A DNA stretch of 27,693 nt from an uncultured Prevotellaceae bacterium (lineage in GTDB: Bacteria > Bacteroidota > Bacteroidia > Bacteroidales > Bacteroidaceae), in NCBI GenBank assembly GCA_937877605.1, contig CALFJA010000001.1:1-27693 (forward strand), given 5' to 3'. The position numbers were made by a program, and so were the translations under genes. Shown piece by piece: positions 24,467 through 27,693 of this stretch. Positions within the stretch are counted from its first letter, which is position 1; each line of letters begins with the position of its first letter. The notes beneath the pieces are model-generated. The model was given only the letters and a program-made list of their open reading frames with translations. It had not been told where the DNA came from and made no database searches.

Positions 24467-24497
24467 CAAAGATACGATTAAGCGAGCGAAAAACCAA
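24467..24497 (-). promoter_or_regulatory. Promoter of the small membrane protein, within repeat copy 3
   Basis: On the - strand, TTG (complement of 24495-24497) is followed after 20 bp by TATCTTTG (complement of 24467-24474), matching the Bacteroidota -33/-7 pattern. Transcription would start shortly before the ATG at 24450. Both boxes belong to the dispersed repeat or its immediate edge. Confidence 0.6.
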
Positions 24498-24520
24498 GTT
24501 TTCTTGGGCTTTTCCAAGAC
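24468..24520. repeat. Dispersed palindromic repeat, copy 3 (right arm lost)
   Basis: The left arm (AAAGATACGATTAAGCGAGC) and central CCAAGTTTTCTTGG region match copies 1 and 2, but the right arm with GCGTGAGTATCTTATCT is absent and the sequence diverges after about 24515. Confidence 0.8.
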
Positions 24521-24570
24521 TGCGGTTAAAGTATTTCCGGCCTGAAGCAGGGATGTTTTGGGAAAATAGC

Positions 24571-24578
24571 TATATTTG
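24571..24578 (+). promoter_or_regulatory. -7 promoter box of luxS
   Basis: TATATTTG, an exact match to TAnnTTTG followed by C, lies 26 bp before the luxS ATG at 24605. It rules out the GTG at 24581 as the likely start. No clear TTTG at the -33 position is seen. Confidence 0.65.
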
Positions 24579-24604
24579 CAGTGTTATCAAAACAGAATAC
24601 CAGC

Positions 24605-25099
24605 ATGGAAGTAATACAAAGTTTCACCATCGACCATACGCGTTTGAAGCCCGGCATCTATGTGTCGCGGCAAGACAAGGGATTCACCACCTTCGACCTC
24701 CGTATCACGGAGCCCAACAAAGAGCCTGCCGTTGCTCCTGCCGCCATCCACAGCATGGAGCACCTCATGGCCACTTGGTTCCGCAATTCGCGAGTAAAGG
24801 ACGATGTTGTCTATGTTGGCCCCATGGGCTGCCTGACGGGCATGTATGTGGTGATGACAGGCGACTACTCTGTACAGGATATGCGGACGCTGACCATGGA
24901 GTGCCTGCGGTGGATGCTCACACAACGGGAAGTTCCTGCCACCACACCCGAGACCTGCGGCAACTGCCTGCTTCACGACCTGCCCATGTGCCTGTGGGAG
25001 GCACGGCGCTACCTCGAACGGCTGGAAAACGACTTCCACTGTGAGTACAGCAAACTCCAGGTGATGCTGGACGACGGGAAGCTCTTTGCCGATGCATAG
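24605..25099 (+). CDS. luxS: S-ribosylhomocysteine lyase (AI-2 synthase)
   Basis: The 164-residue length is typical for LuxS. The N-terminal TIDHTRLKPGIYVSRQDKG is diagnostic. The metal site HSMEH (His49, Glu52, His53) and the Cys-containing CGNCLLHDL (Cys118) are present, as is the catalytic Cys76 in GCLTGMY. The enzyme converts S-ribosylhomocysteine to homocysteine and DPD, the AI-2 precursor, in the methyl cycle. It has its own -7 box and is followed 65 bp later by glnA on the same strand. It appears complete and unrelated to the secretion locus. Confidence 0.98.
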   Translation: MEVIQSFTIDHTRLKPGIYVSRQDKGFTTFDLRITEPNKEPAVAPAAIHSMEHLMATWFRNSRVKDDVVYVGPMGCLTGMYVVMTGDYSVQDMRTLTMECLRWMLTQREVPATTPETCGNCLLHDLPMCLWEARRYLERLENDFHCEYSKLQVMLDDGKLFADA

Positions 25100-25164
25100 C
25101 CTGTCCGGTAACATCCCCCATCCTTTAGAAGTCAAAAAAGGCTGAATAAAGACAAAAGCATACT

Positions 25165-26682
25165 ATGGAAAACCAACACCTGATTCTAAATGCCAACCCG
25201 ATAGTGGCATTCCTCGGGAAGCCTTCCGAGACATTTACCAAGGCCGACATTATCGACTATATCGTGAAGAATAACATCAGCATGGTGAACTTCATGTATC
25301 CTGGAGGCGACGGAAGGTTGAAGACACTGAATTTCGTCATCAACGACCTTGGCTATCTTGATACCATCCTCACCTGCGGGGAGCGTGTGGACGGTAGTAG
25401 CCTCTTCTCTTTCATACAGGCCGGGTCCAGCGACCTTTATGTATTGCCCCGTTACCGGACTGCCTTCCTCGACCCCTTTGCCGAAATTCCCACGGTGGCA
25501 CTGCTTTGCTCGTTCTTCGACAAGGACGGCCATCCGCTGGAATCGTCCCCGGAGCATACGCTGAAAAAGGCTGCCGATGCCTTTCGCAAGGTGACGGGCA
25601 TGGAGTTTCAGGCCATGGGAGAATTGGAGTACTATGTTATCAGCGACGACAAGGGCATGTTCCCGGCTCAGGACCAACGCGGCTATCACGAGTCGGCACC
25701 ATTTGCCAAGGCCAACGAGTTCCGCACCCGTTGCATGCACTACATAGCCCAGGCCGGAGGACAAATCAAATACGGTCATTCTGAAGTGGGAAACTTCTCG
25801 CTCAATGGCAAGAACTATGAGCAGAATGAAATTGAATTCCTGCCTGTAGCCGTTGAGCAGGCTGCCGACCAGTTGATGATAGCCAAGTGGATGATTCGCA
25901 ACCTGGGTTACCAACTGGGCTATGACATCACCTTTGCACCGAAGATTACGACAGGAAAGGCCGGCTCGGGACTGCACATCCATATGCGCATGATGAAAGA
26001 CGGGCGGAACCAGATGCTTTCCGAAGGCGAACTCTCCGAGAGTGCCCGCCGCATGATTGCCGGCATGATGGATGTGGCTCCGGCCATCACTGCTTTCGGC
26101 AACAAGAACCCTACCAGCTATTTCCGTCTCGTGCCCCATCAGGAGGCACCTACCAATGTCTGCTGGGGCGACCGTAACCGTTCGGTACTGGTGCGCGTGC
26201 CCCTCGGCTGGTCTGCCAAGGGAAATATGGCCGCTGTTGCCAATCCGCAGGATGCCGTCCTGGCCTCCGAGAGTTCAGCACTCTCCCACGAGAAACAAAC
26301 GGTGGAGATGCGCTCGCCCGACGGTTCTGCCGACCTCTACCAGTTGCTGGCAGGTCTTTGTGTGGCGTGTCGTCACGGCTTTGAGATGGAGAATGCCCTG
26401 GAAGTGGCCGAGCGCACCTATGTGAATGTGAACATCCATGCCGCCGAGCATGCCGACAGGCTGGCAACATTGGCACAATTGCCCGACTCATGCGTGGCTT
26501 CTGCCGATTGTCTGGAGCGTCAGCGGAAAATCTTCGAGGAGCATGGAGTGTTCTCGCCGGCCATGATTGACGGCATCATCGCCCAGTTGCGTGCCTTCGA
26601 CGACAGGACACTGCGCCGCACCATTGAAAAGTATCCTGAAGAGGTTCAGAAACTGGTGTCAAGATTCTTGCATTGTGGGTAA
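25165..26682 (+). CDS. glnA: Glutamine synthetase, type I-like
   Basis: The 505-residue product carries glutamine synthetase signatures. The beta-grasp N-terminal domain ends near 120. MGELEYYV (the ATP/metal Glu pair) lies near 152-160, GSGLHIHMRM supplies the HxH metal/nucleotide motif, and NPTSYFRLVPHQEAP with WGDRNRSVLVRVP holds the substrate-binding residues. EMRSPDGSADLYQLLAGL is the last active-site strand. It makes glutamine from glutamate, ammonia and ATP in the cytosol. The length is between GSI-alpha (about 440) and GSIII (about 700), as in several Bacteroidota GSI-like enzymes. A classical adenylylation Tyr segment is not obvious. It probably shares the luxS transcript or has a nearby weak promoter. 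Confidence 0.95.
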   Translation: MENQHLILNANPIVAFLGKPSETFTKADIIDYIVKNNISMVNFMYPGGDGRLKTLNFVINDLGYLDTILTCGERVDGSSLFSFIQAGSSDLYVLPRYRTAFLDPFAEIPTVALLCSFFDKDGHPLESSPEHTLKKAADAFRKVTGMEFQAMGELEYYVISDDKGMFPAQDQRGYHESAPFAKANEFRTRCMHYIAQAGGQIKYGHSEVGNFSLNGKNYEQNEIEFLPVAVEQAADQLMIAKWMIRNLGYQLGYDITFAPKITTGKAGSGLHIHMRMMKDGRNQMLSEGELSESARRMIAGMMDVAPAITAFGNKNPTSYFRLVPHQEAPTNVCWGDRNRSVLVRVPLGWSAKGNMAAVANPQDAVLASESSALSHEKQTVEMRSPDGSADLYQLLAGLCVACRHGFEMENALEVAERTYVNVNIHAAEHADRLATLAQLPDSCVASADCLERQRKIFEEHGVFSPAMIDGIIAQLRAFDDRTLRRTIEKYPEEVQKLVSRFLHCG

Positions 26683-26917
26683 AGTTGGTCATTCCGTTCC
26701 ATCGTGTAAGGATTCAACGCCAACTCCATCCCCGCCTATCTGCTGCCCTGCATCTGTTCGCCCGCTCTGAACGCCTTGCTCTGTACCATTCTCCGTCCTG
26801 TATTATTTCGTTCATGCTGGCAGTGTTTGCCGTTGCCATCGTGCTTGACAAGGTTCGGTTGGCAATATGGCGGCCGATAGAACGGCGGTTGGGATGAGTC
26901 CGTTTTGGTGGAGAAAA

Positions 26918-26952
26918 GAAAAAAGGAAGACCTTTGCGGCCTTCCTTTTTTC
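26918..26952. terminator. Bidirectional terminator between glnA and rnhA
   Basis: GAAAAAAGGAAG at 26918-26929 pairs with CTTCCTTTTTTC at 26941-26952 around an 11-nt centre that holds an inner CC/GG pair. The A-run and T-run on the two sides make it a terminator for both glnA (+) and rnhA (-). The remaining 235 bp after glnA shows no gene. Confidence 0.85.
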
Positions 26953-26953
26953 T

Positions 26954-27424
26954 TTATTTGCGTCCGAAGTCGGCGGGTATTTCCCCCCACAGCCTTGTCT
27001 GCCAGTGGATGATGGGTGTCTGGATGGTGTGTGTGCGAAGCCAGAACTCGGCGCGGGCAATCACATCGTAGAGTTGTTGTGTCTCTTCCGTGCGTGGCAG
27101 TTTTGTCTTGCACTGTTTCTTGTTCACCCATGTGATGGCGGTAAATGAGTCGGAATAGATGGTTTTCCCGACTATTCCGTGCTTCTCTATGAGCGCAAGG
27201 GCATGGACTATGGCAAGGAATTCGCCTATGTTGTTAGTACCTTTCATCGGACCGTAGTGAAAGATGCGCTGACCGGTGGCCAGGTCGATGCCTTGGTATT
27301 CCATGGGACCCGGGTTCCCGCTGCATGCGGCGTCCACGGCCCATGCGTTTGCCGTCACATCGGGGTGGAGCGGCAGCACGGTGTCGTGGCGGTAGTCGGG
27401 AGGATTGACAGGATTGGTGGCCAT
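26954..27424 (-). CDS. rnhA: Ribonuclease H family protein
   Basis: The 156-residue product has an RNase HI fold pattern: VDAACSGNPGPMEYQG (catalytic Asp31), NIGEFLAIVHALALIE (Glu68), TIYSDSFTAITWV (Asp92) and a final ADFGR (Asp152). This gives the D-E-D-D set that binds two metal ions. RNase H cuts the RNA strand of RNA-DNA hybrids, for example in primers and R-loops. Some Bacteroidota versions carry an N-terminal caulimovirus-type (viroplasmin) domain; here only about 25 extra residues precede the catalytic domain. It lies 30 bp after argS on the same strand, so the two probably share a transcript. Confidence 0.9.
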   Translation of the reverse strand: MATNPVNPPDYRHDTVLPLHPDVTANAWAVDAACSGNPGPMEYQGIDLATGQRIFHYGPMKGTNNIGEFLAIVHALALIEKHGIVGKTIYSDSFTAITWVNKKQCKTKLPRTEETQQLYDVIARAEFWLRTHTIQTPIIHWQTRLWGEIPADFGRK

Positions 27425-27454
27425 GTTCGGAAGGGATTTCGCTGTGTTGGCAAT

Positions 27455-27693
27455 CTACATGCGTTCCGGCACTTCAATGCCTAGCAGGGCCATGCCGTTG
27501 CGGATGGTCTTGGCTACATTACGGGCCAGCAGCAGCCGGAAGTGCATTGTGTCGGCGTTGTCGGCGTTCAGGATGCTGTAGTCGTGGTAGAACTGGTTGA
27601 ACTCCTTGGTCAGTTCGTAGCAGTAGTTGGCAATACCGCTGGGGCTGTAGTCCTTGCCTGCCTGTTTCACGGCCATGCCGTACTCGCTGAGTT
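27455..27693 (-). CDS. argS: Arginyl-tRNA synthetase, 3' part (runs off window)
   Basis: The visible 78 codons encode the C-terminal anticodon-binding (DALR) domain of ArgRS: YSPSGIANYCYELTKEFNQF, then YHDYSIL and FRLLLARNVAKTIRNGMALL, ending in the typical GIEVPERM. ArgRS charges tRNA-Arg in the cytosol. The frame is open to the window edge (LSEYGMAVKQAG), so the catalytic part lies beyond 27693. It precedes rnhA in the same direction. Confidence 0.95.
   Translation of the reverse strand, partial: LSEYGMAVKQAGKDYSPSGIANYCYELTKEFNQFYHDYSILNADNADTMHFRLLLARNVAKTIRNGMALLGIEVPERM

Noticed and set aside
23125..24520. Repeats as a CRISPR array
   Set aside because: There are only three copies, irregularly spaced by 75 to over 1100 bp, with no cas genes.
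24007..25044. 345-codon + strand open frame overlapping luxS and the small membrane gene
   Set aside because: It is a shadow in another frame: His/Arg/Cys-rich composition, covering genuine luxS and a - strand gene with clear membrane spans.
25186..26139. 317-codon - strand frame opposite glnA
   Set aside because: It is the antisense shadow of a highly conserved glutamine synthetase gene.

Overview
The window looks like Bacteroidales (Prevotella-like) chromosome. Evidence: TAnnTTTG-type -7 promoter boxes, weak Shine-Dalgarno sites, Bacteroidales-style argS, rnhA, luxS and glnA products, and a DUF4280 spike-tip protein. About 23 kb is one co-directional locus on the + strand. The last 4.3 kb is ordinary housekeeping sequence. 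No tRNA, rRNA, CRISPR array or transposase was seen.

Layout. (1) 1-3904: the end of an unknown gene, a PAAR-like DUF4280 spike tip, a large candidate effector with a hydrophobic pre-toxin-like segment, and a DUF2931-like protein. (2) 3959-7579: a ubiquitin-like protein whose C-terminus closely resembles that of ubiquitin, an E2 with HPN and catalytic Cys, then two exported proteins with a shared N-terminal domain. (3) A 407-bp gap with no convincing gene. (4) 8020-13404: a membrane-anchored JAB/JAMM isopeptidase, a membrane protein with a von Willebrand-like domain, an RING-H2 finger and a degenerate FHA-like domain (candidate E3), and an E1/ThiF enzyme. (5) 13425-18917: contractile injection baseplate genes (TssG-like, TssK-like, TssE/gp25, TssF-like) and a glucosaminidase-LysM protein. 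(6) 18927-23111: a transmembrane Ser/Thr kinase, a WG-repeat-like exported protein and a PP2C phosphatase. (7) 23112-27693: dispersed palindromic repeats, a small exported protein, a small membrane protein (- strand), luxS, glnA, then rnhA and the 3' part of argS (- strand).

Main result: a full set of ubiquitin-type parts (modifier, E1, E2, RING-H2 candidate E3, JAB protease) sits inside a type VI secretion-like baseplate and kinase/phosphatase locus. The genes are packed tightly, several overlapping by 4 bp. The predicted topologies put the RING, JAB and kinase domains on the cytosolic face of the inner membrane, each tied to a periplasmic domain. My inference is that the contractile machine, or cargo loaded on it, is regulated by membrane-localised modifier conjugation and removal, with Ser/Thr phosphorylation as a second layer. 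The FHA-like tail of the RING protein is a possible, though degenerate, meeting point of the two. Related bacterial modifier operons (Bil/Bub type) are known; I cannot tell from sequence alone whether this combination with a secretion system has been described.
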